Source: Sphingobacteriales bacterium
GTDB lineage: Bacteria; Bacteroidota; Bacteroidia; Chitinophagales; UBA2359
Assembly (NCBI GenBank): GCA_016700115.1
Contig: CP064999.1
Location: 1,798,001 to 1,862,000, forward strand
Direction of reading: 5' to 3'
DNA: 64,000 nucleotides
The notes under the pieces were generated by a model. The model saw only the letters and a list, made by a program, of their open reading frames with translations. It had not been told where the DNA came from and searched no databases. Positions 45,741 to 55,878 of the stretch are shown piece after piece (position 1 is the first letter of the stretch; the number at the start of each line of letters is the position of its first letter). The position numbers and the translations under genes were made by a program.

Positions 45741-48700
45741 CTAATACCTGACTTGGGGGATGCCAATTTTACTGATATTAGGTTGCAGGTAGTTAAAGTC
45801 GGTAATGGTTACATTTTTATCCATATTCAAGTCTGCTTCGATATATTGGTTGATCATACCGGATTGTTGCTGATAACGGTTAAAATCGGCAACCGAAATA
45901 ACCCCGTCTGCGTTGATATCGCCGGAGGCAAGCGCAAACAGCCCGCCGTCCAAAACGGCTAACTGTCCGATACCTCCCATAACATTTGAGGGCTGCGTAA
46001 AGTCATAAGCCGTATAATTGGGCACATTAATAGGTGAGCTGCTCATTACGTCTAAATGATTGCGGCTTCGGACAATGAAATAATAAGCGGTATTCGGGTT
46101 TAGGTAGAAAAACTGAACCCCTTCTGTTCCGTAAATATCGGTCAATATTCCATCGTTTCGAAGAAAAACAGCCCTTTGTTCAATGATCAGGTTCATATTG
46201 GCGGCACTTCGGGCTTCGACCATCACCCAATCCACTGCATCAGGGGGCACGTTTTCGGGAAAAGTAACATCCTCAATAGACCCGGGATATTCCCAGGGCA
46301 GGGTATAAAAAGGTTGGAAAGGTGGAACTAAGTTTCCGTTTTTCAGATGAGTGTCCATGAGGCCGGTAATGGCATTGTAAGGGCCTTGAAGTCTTACTTT
46401 TGCTCTGAACAACGTGTAAGGCAAATCAATAATGATGAGAGTTATTGGGGTTCGGCTTCTTGAAGGACATCCGGTCAGGTTGCTAAAGGTTTCTACATAA
46501 TAGGTAAAAGTGCCAAAAGCTGCACCCGGGTTGGGGGTATAAGAAAGACCGGTAGCAAGCGGAGTGCCATCAACAGGTTGTGCATACCAAATATATTCAA
46601 TGTCCGGCCCTGCATTTTGAACTGCAAGTTCCGGAATGGGTTGCCCTTCGTCAATGCTGATGGTGTCGGCAACAGCCACAGCAATGGCAGGTCTTTCTAA
46701 AACTGTCAGCGAAACAGGAGTGCGGACGGGATTGGTGCATCCTCCTGCAAGATGAGTGGCCTCGACATAAAAAGTGTAGATATTTGGGAAATTGGTAGCC
46801 ACCTCCGGGGTAAATTCAGTTCCGGTATATACCGGTATGCCTCCGGAGGGCTGATTGAACCAGTTGTATTCATAATTGATGCCTTCGTTTAGAACACTCA
46901 GCTCAACGGGTAGGTCGTGCGAGCAGATTTCGGCCGAAAGCGGGTTATTCACTGCCGGCCATTCCATCAGGTCAATTTCTATCGGTCGCAGGCGGTTGCA
47001 TCCGGTAATATTGTCCGACATCTGAACATAGAGGGTTTGTTGTCCGAAAGGCAGGTTGGCTGCCGGGGTAAAGGTGTTGGTAGCGGCGTTAAAATTTCCG
47101 GCACTTTGTGTGGCCGCAGGAGAGGTAAACCACCCCGAAATAGTATAAACATTGCCCGGATTGTTGAGTGCCGGACTAACCGGTTGGTAGTTGCATATAC
47201 TAAGGGGCTGCAACACGAGGTAGGGCAAAATGAGAGCGTTGTTTTGAAGTGCAGTGGGAGTTGCATTGAAACCGGAAGAGGCTTCGATAAGTCCGTTATT
47301 GATAAAACTACCCTGATTGCTATGATTAAACCCAAATGTGGTTTCAATCAAACCGTTATTGGTAAAAACACAGGTGGCATTGTTTTTAAACCTTCCATCC
47401 GTACTGATGAATCCACAGGTCTGATTGGTGCATTGCAGTGGGGTAGCACTGCCATTGGTATTGTAAAAAGAGTCAAAAGTATTTTGCCGGAGTTGTATGG
47501 CTCCGTTGTTGGTAAACACAAAAATATCGGCATATCCGGCATTTTCTATACCTTCCCGCTGCGTATTAAAGACTTTAATATTTCCGGTAGTACCAAAATT
47601 AAAAGTACCGCCATAATTGGTGTTTCGAAGTCCTTCTTCGCCCGTTTGTTCAATGCGGATATTTCCCGGGTTGGTAAAAGCAAAAGCAGTAGCCGAATAG
47701 CTGGCGGCTGAGGTGTAAATAGATTGGTTCAAAATTCCGTTTTTGGGAACTTGCAACACTTCAATTAATCCGCTGTTGGTAAACTGGAACAGACTGTTCG
47801 TGTTGTTGTTAAATAGTGCCTGTGCGTTTTCGGTCAGGTTTTCAATGAGCAAACTTCCCTGATTGTTAAACACCAATTGCGACATGGGGTATGTAGAACT
47901 GTTAGTCATCGTTTCGTTATAAACCGCATCCTGTCCAAGTGTATGCAGGTGGATATTGCCGCTTGCTGTGTTGGTAAAGGCAAAGTTGTTGCAGCGGTAG
48001 TCGTAGTTGTGAATACCCCGGCCGCTTATATTACTGATTGTCAGTTGACCGCTGTTGATAAACTGGAAAGCATTGTTTTGTGTGGAAGCGCTCCGGGTGG
48101 TAAAGTTATAGATGCCGCTTAAAGCGGTATTTTGAACATGGATGTTTCCGTTTGTCTGATTGTTGAAATGAATAACACTGGTGTTGTTTTCTACAAAATT
48201 GTAAATTCCGTAGGCTGCAGAGGATTGCAAATTAAGCGGAGCATTGTTGAAAAAAAACAAAGAGTCGTTGTTGGCATAATTATAAACAGATGACAACCCC
48301 GTTTGTGAAATATTGACAATGCCACCGTTGTTGCGGAAAGTGGCGACGGGGGTAAAACTGCCCGATTTACGGCTCCGGTTGTAAATACCTTGTTCGATAG
48401 AGTTGAGAATATTAAGGGTGCCGAGATTGGTAAAATTGACGTTGTCTCCGGCATCTGCATAGTTGTAAAGTCCGGCAAAATTTGTACCGTCAATATTGAT
48501 TGTTCCGTTGTTGGTAAAGTTCAGATTGGTGATTTCGTAGCTGTAATCAGGCGGAGTAGGGGTGCTGTTATAGCTTCGGTTATACAGTCCGTATTGCTGA
48601 CTTTGAAGGATATTGATAACCCCGTTATTGTTTACATTCAGGGCATTTCCACGCTCGTTATAGTTGTAGAATGCAGCAAAAAGGGTTTGGCTCAGGTGAA

Positions 48701-51665
48701 TATTCCCCTGATTGACAAAATTCATTACGGTGGAATACCCTGCCTGATCTTCGCGGTTTTGGTTGAGGATTCCATACTCGTTTGTTCGTGAAATGGTCAG
48801 CGAAGCGGTGTTGCTGTTGGTAAAAGTCAGATTGCCCCGGTTGCCGTAGTTTTGCAACCCGTCGAGTTTGGTGCTGTCAATGCTGATTTGACCGTTGTTG
48901 GTAAAATGGAGTTGAGCCAATAATGAAGGACTCGTTTGGGTAACCTGATTGTAAATCCCTTCTTCGCGGATGGTATCAACGGCGATGCTGCCGTTATTGA
49001 CAAAGTTCAGCACAGCGTTGTTGTTTTCAGCAAAATTATTGATTCCCCTGAATCTGGTTTTGCTGATGTCAATTGTACCGTTATTGGTAAAAGTAAGCGG
49101 TTGCCCCCGGTAGGTGTAGTTATAAATTCCCCGTTCATTAGAATTTTCCACACGTATAAATCCTGTATTGGTAAAATTGAGCAGTACGGGAAAGGCTTCG
49201 ATAGTTGCACGGTTATAGCAATACAAACCTTGCTGTGTGGTGTTGGCAATATTGATACTGCCGGCACTTTGGGCGTTGATGGTTCCGTTGGCGTTGTTAA
49301 AAATCAATCCGTGGTTGAGCGTTCCGTTAATATTGATTTGCCCGGTGTTGTTAAAATTCAGGGTAGTAGGATAAGGTGCTTCTTCCTGACGGTTGAGGTT
49401 GTAAAAACCCGCTTCACCGGTTGAGTTGGTTTGGTTGATGACCTGATAGTTGTTAAAGTTGATGGTTCCGTCCCGGCTGAAGTTGTATAGCCCAGCAGTT
49501 CCGGTATTTTCAATATCAATCAGGGCATTGTTGTTAAAAGTGATGACGGCTCCGTTGTCGGTCAGGTTATAAATACCGCGGGTGCCGCAGTTATTCAGGT
49601 CTATTGTATTGTTGACATTCATGGTTAAAATGCCATTGGTGGTGGCATTTTGATACATTCCGTTATCTGTTACATTCGAAATACTGACCGGGCCGGAAAG
49701 GTTAATAGTATGTGTTCCGTTTTGACTATACACATACCAACCCTCATCGCTGCAATTTGAAATGTTCAGGGTTCCGGTATTTGAATGGGTAAAGTTAAGT
49801 ATTGCGGGATAGGAGGCGCTGTTGGAAATACACTCGTTATAGATGCCGTCTGCCGTGATATTGCTGATATTGATGGCACTGCTGTTGGTGAAATTGATGG
49901 TTCCGTTCAGCCCGTAAAGATAAATACCGTTAATCATGCAATTTGAAATGTTCAGAGGGGTTTGATTATTGAAAGTAACCGAACCTCCGGTGAGGGTGCT
50001 GACATAAATGCCCTGCCGGTTGATATTGGCGATATTAACATCTCCATAGTTGGTAAATGAAACCTGTCCCCCGTTTTCAGCGGTTAATCGGAACCCATCG
50101 CTTTGATTGACGTGGTTGATAAGCAGATGGTTAAAATTATTGCACTCCATATAATGACGGTTGCTATAGCTGTAAAAACCCTGCTGTTGAGCATAGTCAA
50201 TGTCAATAGTGCCAAAATTGCTGAACTGAAAGGCACAGGCATAATTACCGGAGCTTTTGTTTTGACGGTTGAATATGCCTCTGTTTCCGGCACGTCTGAC
50301 CACAAAATTGCCGTTGTTGATAAACGAAAGTTGCCCGTTATCGGTATTGTTGTATGCCCCATAAGAGGTGGTGCTGTCAATACGGATTAACCCGTCATTG
50401 ATGAAATTGAGGATGGCAGTGGTATCGGCTGTTTGGTTGAGCGCTACCGTATTGTAAAGCCCGTAAACGGCAACGGTATCTATATAGATGCTGCCGACAT
50501 TGAAAAAGTTGATTTTGGAAAAAGTGTTGTTGCAGTAGTTGGTTACTCCGCCATCAACTGTGCGTGAGGTTCTTATGATATGGTGATTGGTAAAGTTAAG
50601 CTCATGCTTCATGCTCTCGTTGCGAAGCCCCTGAGAATTGGTCTGCCGGATGGTAATAGTTCCCCAGTTATGAGCTTCAAAATAGGGGTTATAACTCAGG
50701 TCGTCCTGACGGTTGTGGTTGTAAAGCCCGCGCTGATACAGGTTGGCATTGTTTCCCGTTTTTTTAACGGTTATAGTAGCACCTGTCCGGTTGTAGAGGT
50801 AAAATGTGCCCTTGTTGTTGTAATTGTAAATGCCATGCTGACCGGTACTGTCCACCGTGATATTGCCGTAATTGTCAAAAACGAAGTAAGAGGTAACGGA
50901 ATTCACATCAGGGCGACATTCATTGACTATCCCTCTGTTGGCACATAAATAAATATTGATATTGCCGTTATTGGTCAAAACCATTCGGCTATTACTCCGG
51001 TAGGTGTAGTTGTACATAGCCGATGCGTTGATATTGGTGAGGTTGATACTGCCCGAATTGTTGAACAACAGGGTATCGCTTTCCACATGGTTATAGATGC
51101 CGGTACTGTTGATATTAGATAGAGACAAGATGCCGGTATTGGTAAAAGACGGATTATAGGTATTCGTTCCTCCGTTGGTAGTGGTAAAAATACCCCGGTC
51201 GGTGGTAGTGCTGACAGTTACAGATCCATTATTGACAAAATGACCTTTGTTGCTGTAAATCCCGTAGCTTCCGGTGTTTTGCACGATGAATGCCCCACCG
51301 ATTGCCACAGTAAAAGTGGAGTTGTTGCGAATATATAAGCCATAGCAAGACCCTCCGCCACATCCGGTTCCATTAATGGTGATGCTTCCTCCGGCAGCAA
51401 CTGTAAGTTGCGCGTTGTTTAGAATTTCTATATAACGGACTGTTGCTGCTGCACTGCTGATGACCGGATAGGACTGAGATCCCGAAACAACAGGTATAAA
51501 AGCACGGTCTGAAGCTCCGGGCACAACTCCCCCTATCCAGTTGCCCGGAGTGTCCCAGTTATTGCTGACATTCCCTTGCCATGTGATATCGGCAGCAAAC
51601 AACAAGGATGTGGTAAAGTGTAAATACAATATAAAGGCAGCAGGCTGGAGTAGCTTTTGTTTCAT
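45741..51665 (-). CDS. Very large secreted solenoid protein with Ig-like and dockerin-like C-terminal domains
   Basis: A 1,974-residue protein with a signal peptide (MKQKLLQPAAFILYLHFTTSLLFA). Residues ~26-100 form the module ITWQGNVSNNWDTPGNW...VPGASDRAFIP that often opens such surface proteins. About 1,350 residues of short repeats follow, with a core like LNFTNNGTINIDGT...GLYNY, i.e. dozens of ~22-27-residue coils of a beta-solenoid. Next are three Ig-like regions (CNRLRPIEIDL, GGCTNPVRTPVSLTV, GCPSRSRTPITLII) and a conserved segment (VMVEARSAANMNLIIEQRAVFL...YYFIVRSRNHLDVMSS). The final part has two EF-hand-like motifs, GDINADGVISVADFN and ADLNMDKNVTITDFN, as in dockerins. There is no T9SS type A tail, so the export and anchoring route is unclear. 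No ligand can be inferred. Confidence 0.8.
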   Translation of the reverse strand: MKQKLLQPAAFILYLHFTTSLLFAADITWQGNVSNNWDTPGNWIGGVVPGASDRAFIPVVSGSQSYPVISSAAATVRYIEILNNAQLTVAAGGSITINGTGCGGGSCYGLYIRNNSTFTVAIGGAFIVQNTGSYGIYSNKGHFVNNGSVTVSTTTDRGIFTTTNGGTNTYNPSFTNTGILSLSNINSTGIYNHVESDTLLFNNSGSINLTNINASAMYNYTYRSNSRMVLTNNGNINIYLCANRGIVNECRPDVNSVTSYFVFDNYGNITVDSTGQHGIYNYNNKGTFYLYNRTGATITVKKTGNNANLYQRGLYNHNRQDDLSYNPYFEAHNWGTITIRQTNSQGLRNESMKHELNFTNHHIIRTSRTVDGGVTNYCNNTFSKINFFNVGSIYIDTVAVYGLYNTVALNQTADTTAILNFINDGLIRIDSTTSYGAYNNTDNGQLSFINNGNFVVRRAGNRGIFNRQNKSSGNYACAFQFSNFGTIDIDYAQQQGFYSYSNRHYMECNNFNHLLINHVNQSDGFRLTAENGGQVSFTNYGDVNIANINRQGIYVSTLTGGSVTFNNQTPLNISNCMINGIYLYGLNGTINFTNSSAINISNITADGIYNECISNSASYPAILNFTHSNTGTLNISNCSDEGWYVYSQNGTHTINLSGPVSISNVTDNGMYQNATTNGILTMNVNNTIDLNNCGTRGIYNLTDNGAVITFNNNALIDIENTGTAGLYNFSRDGTINFNNYQVINQTNSTGEAGFYNLNRQEEAPYPTTLNFNNTGQININGTLNHGLIFNNANGTINAQSAGSINIANTTQQGLYCYNRATIEAFPVLLNFTNTGFIRVENSNERGIYNYTYRGQPLTFTNNGTIDISKTRFRGINNFAENNNAVLNFVNNGSIAVDTIREEGIYNQVTQTSPSLLAQLHFTNNGQISIDSTKLDGLQNYGNRGNLTFTNSNTASLTISRTNEYGILNQNREDQAGYSTVMNFVNQGNIHLSQTLFAAFYNYNERGNALNVNNNGVINILQSQQYGLYNRSYNSTPTPPDYSYEITNLNFTNNGTINIDGTNFAGLYNYADAGDNVNFTNLGTLNILNSIEQGIYNRSRKSGSFTPVATFRNNGGIVNISQTGLSSVYNYANNDSLFFFNNAPLNLQSSAAYGIYNFVENNTSVIHFNNQTNGNIHVQNTALSGIYNFTTRSASTQNNAFQFINSGQLTISNISGRGIHNYDYRCNNFAFTNTASGNIHLHTLGQDAVYNETMTNSSTYPMSQLVFNNQGSLLIENLTENAQALFNNNTNSLFQFTNSGLIEVLQVPKNGILNQSIYTSAASYSATAFAFTNPGNIRIEQTGEEGLRNTNYGGTFNFGTTGNIKVFNTQREGIENAGYADIFVFTNNGAIQLRQNTFDSFYNTNGSATPLQCTNQTCGFISTDGRFKNNATCVFTNNGLIETTFGFNHSNQGSFINNGLIEASSGFNATPTALQNNALILPYLVLQPLSICNYQPVSPALNNPGNVYTISGWFTSPAATQSAGNFNAATNTFTPAANLPFGQQTLYVQMSDNITGCNRLRPIEIDLMEWPAVNNPLSAEICSHDLPVELSVLNEGINYEYNWFNQPSGGIPVYTGTEFTPEVATNFPNIYTFYVEATHLAGGCTNPVRTPVSLTVLERPAIAVAVADTISIDEGQPIPELAVQNAGPDIEYIWYAQPVDGTPLATGLSYTPNPGAAFGTFTYYVETFSNLTGCPSRSRTPITLIIIDLPYTLFRAKVRLQGPYNAITGLMDTHLKNGNLVPPFQPFYTLPWEYPGSIEDVTFPENVPPDAVDWVMVEARSAANMNLIIEQRAVFLRNDGILTDIYGTEGVQFFYLNPNTAYYFIVRSRNHLDVMSSSPINVPNYTAYDFTQPSNVMGGIGQLAVLDGGLFALASGDINADGVISVADFNRYQQQSGMINQYIEADLNMDKNVTITDFNYLQPNISKIGIPQVRY

Positions 51666-51797
51666 ATCGCAACTATATGTTTAGAAGGTGTTTCAATAAT
51701 TTCTGAAAAAAGGTCAGTAGCAACTTTAATTCTGACTTGTAAGGTTTTTACAATTGTAAAGCGTTATATGAAGGTAAAGCTAAGAACATTTCAATGT

Positions 51798-52136
51798 TTA
51801 TAGATGCAGTTCTTTTGCGGGATCCCAAAAAAAACGGTCAAAATCTTGCACACAGTCATCTTTTACCATAATTCCTTCGCTTTCCAGTAGCTGTTGCATG
51901 GCATCGGGACTACCAAAGTGAAGTTTTCCGGTCAAAACACCTTTTCTGTTCACCACCCTATGTGCCGGAATAGGTGTTGAAAGTGTGTGTGAATTGTTCA
52001 TTGCCCATCCCACCATTCGCGAAGATCCGCCTGCCCCCAAACATCGTGCTATTGCTCCATAAGTGGTAATCCTTCCATAGGGAATGACTTTTACGACCTC
52101 ATAGACTTGTTCGAAAAATGATTGTTCATGGCTCAT
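51798..52136 (-). CDS. Alkyltransferase-like (ATL) DNA-repair protein, MGMT-fold without the acceptor cysteine
   Basis: A 112-residue protein matching the DNA-binding domain of O6-methylguanine-DNA methyltransferase: VIPYGRITTYGAIARCLG, SRMVGWAMNNS, then IPAHRVVNRKG. Active alkyltransferases have PCHR; here residue 58 is Ala. ATL proteins with Trp or Ala at this place bind O6-alkylguanine without removing the alkyl group and are thought to hand the lesion to nucleotide excision repair. uvrB and a UvrD-type helicase are in the same window, though 26-30 kb away. It is divergent from recN, which starts 231 bp away. Confidence 0.85.
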   Translation of the reverse strand: MSHEQSFFEQVYEVVKVIPYGRITTYGAIARCLGAGGSSRMVGWAMNNSHTLSTPIPAHRVVNRKGVLTGKLHFGSPDAMQQLLESEGIMVKDDCVQDFDRFFWDPAKELHL

Positions 52137-52367
52137 ATAGCCTTTGTGTTGAAGGTTTAAAACGATTATAAAAAATCAAACCAAGATACACGTTTTTTTT
52201 GCGGAACACCATCATCTGATCGGAACAAGTATAAGTTTTCCCAATTGACAAACCCCTTTGATGTTAAAGGCGACAAATATTCTGTATGATTAAGGGGTGT
52301 TAACCCTATTTTTTGCATCTTTGCTAAATTTTTTACACGAATACTATTTTCAGGGCTAATCATTATC

Positions 52368-54023
52368 ATGCTTCAAAAACTGTATGTTAAAAACTATGCG
52401 CTGATTGACGAGCTGGAACTATCGCTGACTGATAACCTGAATATCATTACCGGTGAAACAGGTGCCGGAAAGTCTATCATTTTAGGAGCATTATCCCTCA
52501 TTTTAGGACAAAGGGTTAACACAGCAGCTATTAACAACAACAAAGAAAAATGTATCGTAGAAGGCTCTTTCCTGATTGGGCCATACAGGTTACAGGCTTT
52601 TTTTGAAGAAAACGAGTTGGACTATGAAGACGAAACCATAATTCGACGCGAGATTTTGCCTTCGGGTAAATCAAGAGCTTTTGTAAATGACATGCCGGTT
52701 ACCTTAGACATTCTGCAGTCTTTGTGCGAACAATTGGTGAGCCTTCATGCACAACATCAAACCCTGCAACTTTACGATACCGGTTATCATCTTCACATTA
52801 TAGACACCCTGGCCAATCATACAACGTTGCTAAGCCAGTATGCCGGATTGTTTAAAAACTATCGCAGTAACCTAAATAGCCTGCAAAAGTTGGAAAGTGA
52901 GTATGAGCGCTTTCAAAAAGATCTGGACTTTACCCTGTTTCAGTTGAATGAACTTGAAGATGCAAAATTGCACAACCTGAACGAACAAGAGGCGTTGGAA
53001 AAAGAACTCAGCCGGCTCAATCACGCTGAATCCATCCGTCAAGCCTTACTTCAAAGTTTGTTTGCCCTTGACGAACAAGAGTTATCAGTCATGCAGCAAC
53101 TGCGTTCAGTAAAATCATTCCTCGCCGAGGTCGCCCGTTTTACATCTTCAGTTGAAACATTGCTTGAACGGATGGAGAGTGTAAGCATAGAACTTCAGGA
53201 TATTTGCAATGAACTCGGGATTTTGGAAGGGGATATTGTGATGGACCCCGAAAGAGCGGCAGAGATAAATGACCGGCTCAATGTGATTTACAAACTTCAG
53301 AAAAAACACCGGCTCAATACTATCGCCGAGTTAATCGAATTACAGGAAGAACTATCCCGGCAGGTCAGGACGGTCGAACAGTCGGATGAAGAAATAAAAA
53401 CCCTGAAATCCGAAATAGCGAAAGAACATGCTCAACTTTTACATCTGTCGGGGCAGATTTCGCAACAACGCAAACAACAGCTCCCGGTGTTTGAGCAACA
53501 AATCAACAGTTTGCTTGCCGAAGTGGGGATGCCAAACGCATTGGTGAAAATGAAGCATAGTCAGACAGGGTTAACCTTAAATGGTACTGATAATGTGGAA
53601 GTGCTGTTTGCAGCCAACAAAGGGTTGCCTCCTTCAGAACTGAGAAAAGTAGCTTCGGGAGGTGAATTGTCGCGGTTAATGTTGTGTATCCAGTCGCTTA
53701 TGGCCGATAACACCGCCCTGCCTACCCTTATTTTTGATGAAATAGATTCCGGTATTTCTGGCGAGGTGGCACTAAAAGTCGGCAAGGTGATGCAAAAACT
53801 CGCCAAGGGTCATCAGGTAATTTGCATCACGCACCTGCCACAAATTGCGAGCAAGGGAAATGCCCATTATTTTGTCTATAAACAAACGGAAAACGACCGT
53901 ACCTATACAGGAATCAAATTATTGAAACCCGAAGAGCGTGTTTTAGAAATTGCCAAAATGCTCAGCGGCGACCAACCCGGCCAAATGGCAATGGCCAATG
54001 CACGGGAACTGCTTGAACAGTAA
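52368..54023 (+). CDS. recN: DNA repair protein RecN (SMC-like ATPase)
   Basis: A 551-residue protein of usual length. It has the N-terminal Walker A GETGAGKS (29-36), a long coiled-coil region (~160-370, e.g. LQKLESEYERFQKDLDF), the ABC signature ASGGELSRLMLCIQSL and the Walker B TLIFDEIDSGISGEVALKVG, then the CITHLPQIAS segment typical of RecN. It helps hold DNA ends together during double-strand break repair by recombination. The gene stands alone and is convergent with the amine oxidase gene, 20 bp apart. No clear promoter was found upstream. Confidence 0.95.
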   Translation: MLQKLYVKNYALIDELELSLTDNLNIITGETGAGKSIILGALSLILGQRVNTAAINNNKEKCIVEGSFLIGPYRLQAFFEENELDYEDETIIRREILPSGKSRAFVNDMPVTLDILQSLCEQLVSLHAQHQTLQLYDTGYHLHIIDTLANHTTLLSQYAGLFKNYRSNLNSLQKLESEYERFQKDLDFTLFQLNELEDAKLHNLNEQEALEKELSRLNHAESIRQALLQSLFALDEQELSVMQQLRSVKSFLAEVARFTSSVETLLERMESVSIELQDICNELGILEGDIVMDPERAAEINDRLNVIYKLQKKHRLNTIAELIELQEELSRQVRTVEQSDEEIKTLKSEIAKEHAQLLHLSGQISQQRKQQLPVFEQQINSLLAEVGMPNALVKMKHSQTGLTLNGTDNVEVLFAANKGLPPSELRKVASGGELSRLMLCIQSLMADNTALPTLIFDEIDSGISGEVALKVGKVMQKLAKGHQVICITHLPQIASKGNAHYFVYKQTENDRTYTGIKLLKPEERVLEIAKMLSGDQPGQMAMANARELLEQ

Positions 54024-54043
54024 CGACAGGTTTACAGAACAGG

Positions 54044-55630
54044 TTATTTCAGTTTCGTCATGATTTCATCCGCTGCGATCCGGCCGGTTTCAGCAGAACC
54101 ATTCATATAACCTTGAAAATCTTCACTGCAATGTTCTCCTGCAAAATAGAAGTTGCCGACCGGTGGAAACTCTTGTCCGGCAATATTTACCCATTGTCCG
54201 ACTGTATAGCAGGCGTAACTGCCTTTGGTATATGGATATGTTGGCCAATGAAAACGTTTTACCTTGCCATTGTGCATTTTTTGTGCGCCCGGGAAAATCT
54301 GCTCTAATTTAGGCAGATAAATAGCCGCTTGTTCTTCGGGTGTGCCTTTGCCGACTTCCCATGCATTTGTTCCGCCCGAATAGGTAGTATATCCGCCCGA
54401 TCCATCGGTTGATTGCTGAAGCTGACTATTGTCCCAACCGGTTTGAATGCCGTTGTCGGTAAACAGGTAGCCGGTATAGCCGTTGTCCCGCCAGGGGCGG
54501 CCGTTAAAGCCCATCATCAGTTTGGCATTTGCCCCATACCCCAACTCGTTGATGGCCCTTGTTTTTTCTGCAGGGAAATTGAGGCTTGCATCCAATTTTA
54601 CTTCACGAAGCATGGTAAATGGAAGAGTCATTAAAACAAAATCGGCAGTAACTTCTTTAGTCGAGATACCGCCTTTTTGAAAATTAAGTTTGTAGGTATT
54701 CCCGGTTTTATAGACGGCTTCTAATTTATGTCCTACCTGAATGGCACCGCTTACTTTTTGGGCCAAAATGTCAACCAAAGTTTGGTTGCCTCCTAAAATT
54801 TTGAACCGCTCATCACTTTCACCAAAAATATTAAAATGCCCTTTTGAAGTATCGGTAGAAATAAGATAGAGCAGGCTAACACATGACTGAACATCGGCAT
54901 TCAGACCGAACTCGGTTACATAGGCCTCTACCAACAGGGATTTTAGCCAACCTTTTGCTCCGATTTTATCTAAATACTCCTCAATCGAAATATAATCGAG
55001 TGTTGCGGCAGCCTTGTCAAAATCAGCGTACAGAGCATCAATGTCTTTTTGCATCGGAACAGCAATATCTTTGAACGCCTCAATTACCTGAGTTACCGTA
55101 TAGTGAATACCATTGAAGAAGAAAGCATCCTTGGTCAGTTGGTTATCCAACTGCATATCGAGCAAGGTCAGATCGTGTTCTTTTGCTAACTCAAGCATAT
55201 CATCGTGGTTGGTGTCAATAAATTCACCACCCAATTCGGTTGTTAGCCCGTTTCCCATAATATTTTTAGCCGAAAACATTCGACCACCGGTTCTGTCGGA
55301 AGCCTCGTAAATTTCAACAACATGCCCTGCTTTTACAAACCTGTTGGCTGCCCGCAACCCGGCCATACCTGCTCCAACAATGACGATTCGTGCAGGCTGT
55401 TTATCTTTCTTACAAGTACTTTGAAGAGACGACAATCCTAAAACGCTGGTAACCAATGCACCTTTTGCGGTGGTACTTAAAAACCTGCGGCGGGTGATGG
55501 CATGTTCCCGCTCTTTTTCTACTATTTCGGAAACGCTTAAGTCCGGTTCTTTATTAGATTTGATAGCAATGCTAAACGCTTTTTGAATCATGCGCAGCAA
55601 AGGGGTACGAGGTGCAGTTGGCTTTTTCAT
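54044..55630 (-). CDS. FAD-dependent amine oxidase family protein with a twin-arginine signal
   Basis: A 528-residue protein from ATG 55630. An N-terminal hydrophilic stretch precedes a Tat motif (TRRRFLST, residues 46-53) and a hydrophobic segment, so it is probably exported folded with its cofactor. The FAD-binding fingerprint is VIVGAGMAGL (GxGxxG at 86-91) followed by YEASDRTGGRM. The C-terminus has the expected NFYFAGEHCSEDFQGYMNGSAETG flavin-contact segment in pieces. Members oxidise primary or secondary amines or L-amino acids to imines with H2O2 release; the substrate here is unknown. It is convergent with recN. Confidence 0.88.
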   Translation of the reverse strand: MKKPTAPRTPLLRMIQKAFSIAIKSNKEPDLSVSEIVEKEREHAITRRRFLSTTAKGALVTSVLGLSSLQSTCKKDKQPARIVIVGAGMAGLRAANRFVKAGHVVEIYEASDRTGGRMFSAKNIMGNGLTTELGGEFIDTNHDDMLELAKEHDLTLLDMQLDNQLTKDAFFFNGIHYTVTQVIEAFKDIAVPMQKDIDALYADFDKAAATLDYISIEEYLDKIGAKGWLKSLLVEAYVTEFGLNADVQSCVSLLYLISTDTSKGHFNIFGESDERFKILGGNQTLVDILAQKVSGAIQVGHKLEAVYKTGNTYKLNFQKGGISTKEVTADFVLMTLPFTMLREVKLDASLNFPAEKTRAINELGYGANAKLMMGFNGRPWRDNGYTGYLFTDNGIQTGWDNSQLQQSTDGSGGYTTYSGGTNAWEVGKGTPEEQAAIYLPKLEQIFPGAQKMHNGKVKRFHWPTYPYTKGSYACYTVGQWVNIAGQEFPPVGNFYFAGEHCSEDFQGYMNGSAETGRIAADEIMTKLK

Positions 55631-55827
55631 AGGTACATGGTTTGCAAAGTGATGGAATAGCAAATTTATTCGGGGTTAATTTAAGCACTCCTGCTCAATA
55701 GTTGTATCAATATTCTATCAAACTTGTTAAAAATACTCAATTTAGCAGCTACTAAAGCCCCCTTTAAATCATCAAAAAGGATTTTTGCCGGTTTAATCTG
55801 CAAAGACAGCTAATTTTTTAGTAAAAC

Positions 55828-55860
55828 TTTATTTTATTTCACTAACAATCGTTAGTTTTG
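55828..55860 (+). promoter_or_regulatory. Promoter of the TetR-family gene
   Basis: TTTA at 55828-55831, 21 bp spacer, TAGTTTTG at 55853-55860, a full match to the TAnnTTTG -7 box. The palindrome at 55841-55856 overlaps it. Confidence 0.55.
55841..55856. promoter_or_regulatory. Palindromic operator, probably for the adjacent TetR-family regulator
   Basis: ACTAACAATCGTTAGT has perfect 6-bp arms around AATC and overlaps the -7 box. Its size and place are those of self-regulating TetR-family operators. Confidence 0.65.
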
Positions 55861-55878
55861 TGTGAAAATTCAAAACGG

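Noticed and set aside
46917..47711. 264-codon plus-strand open frame inside the solenoid gene
   Set aside because: Antisense shadow of a repetitive, low-stop sequence; no motif, and the minus-strand protein is continuous over 1,974 codons.
52166..52369. 67-codon minus-strand frame between the ATL gene and recN
   Set aside because: Overlaps the recN start and has no family resemblance, signal or promoter.
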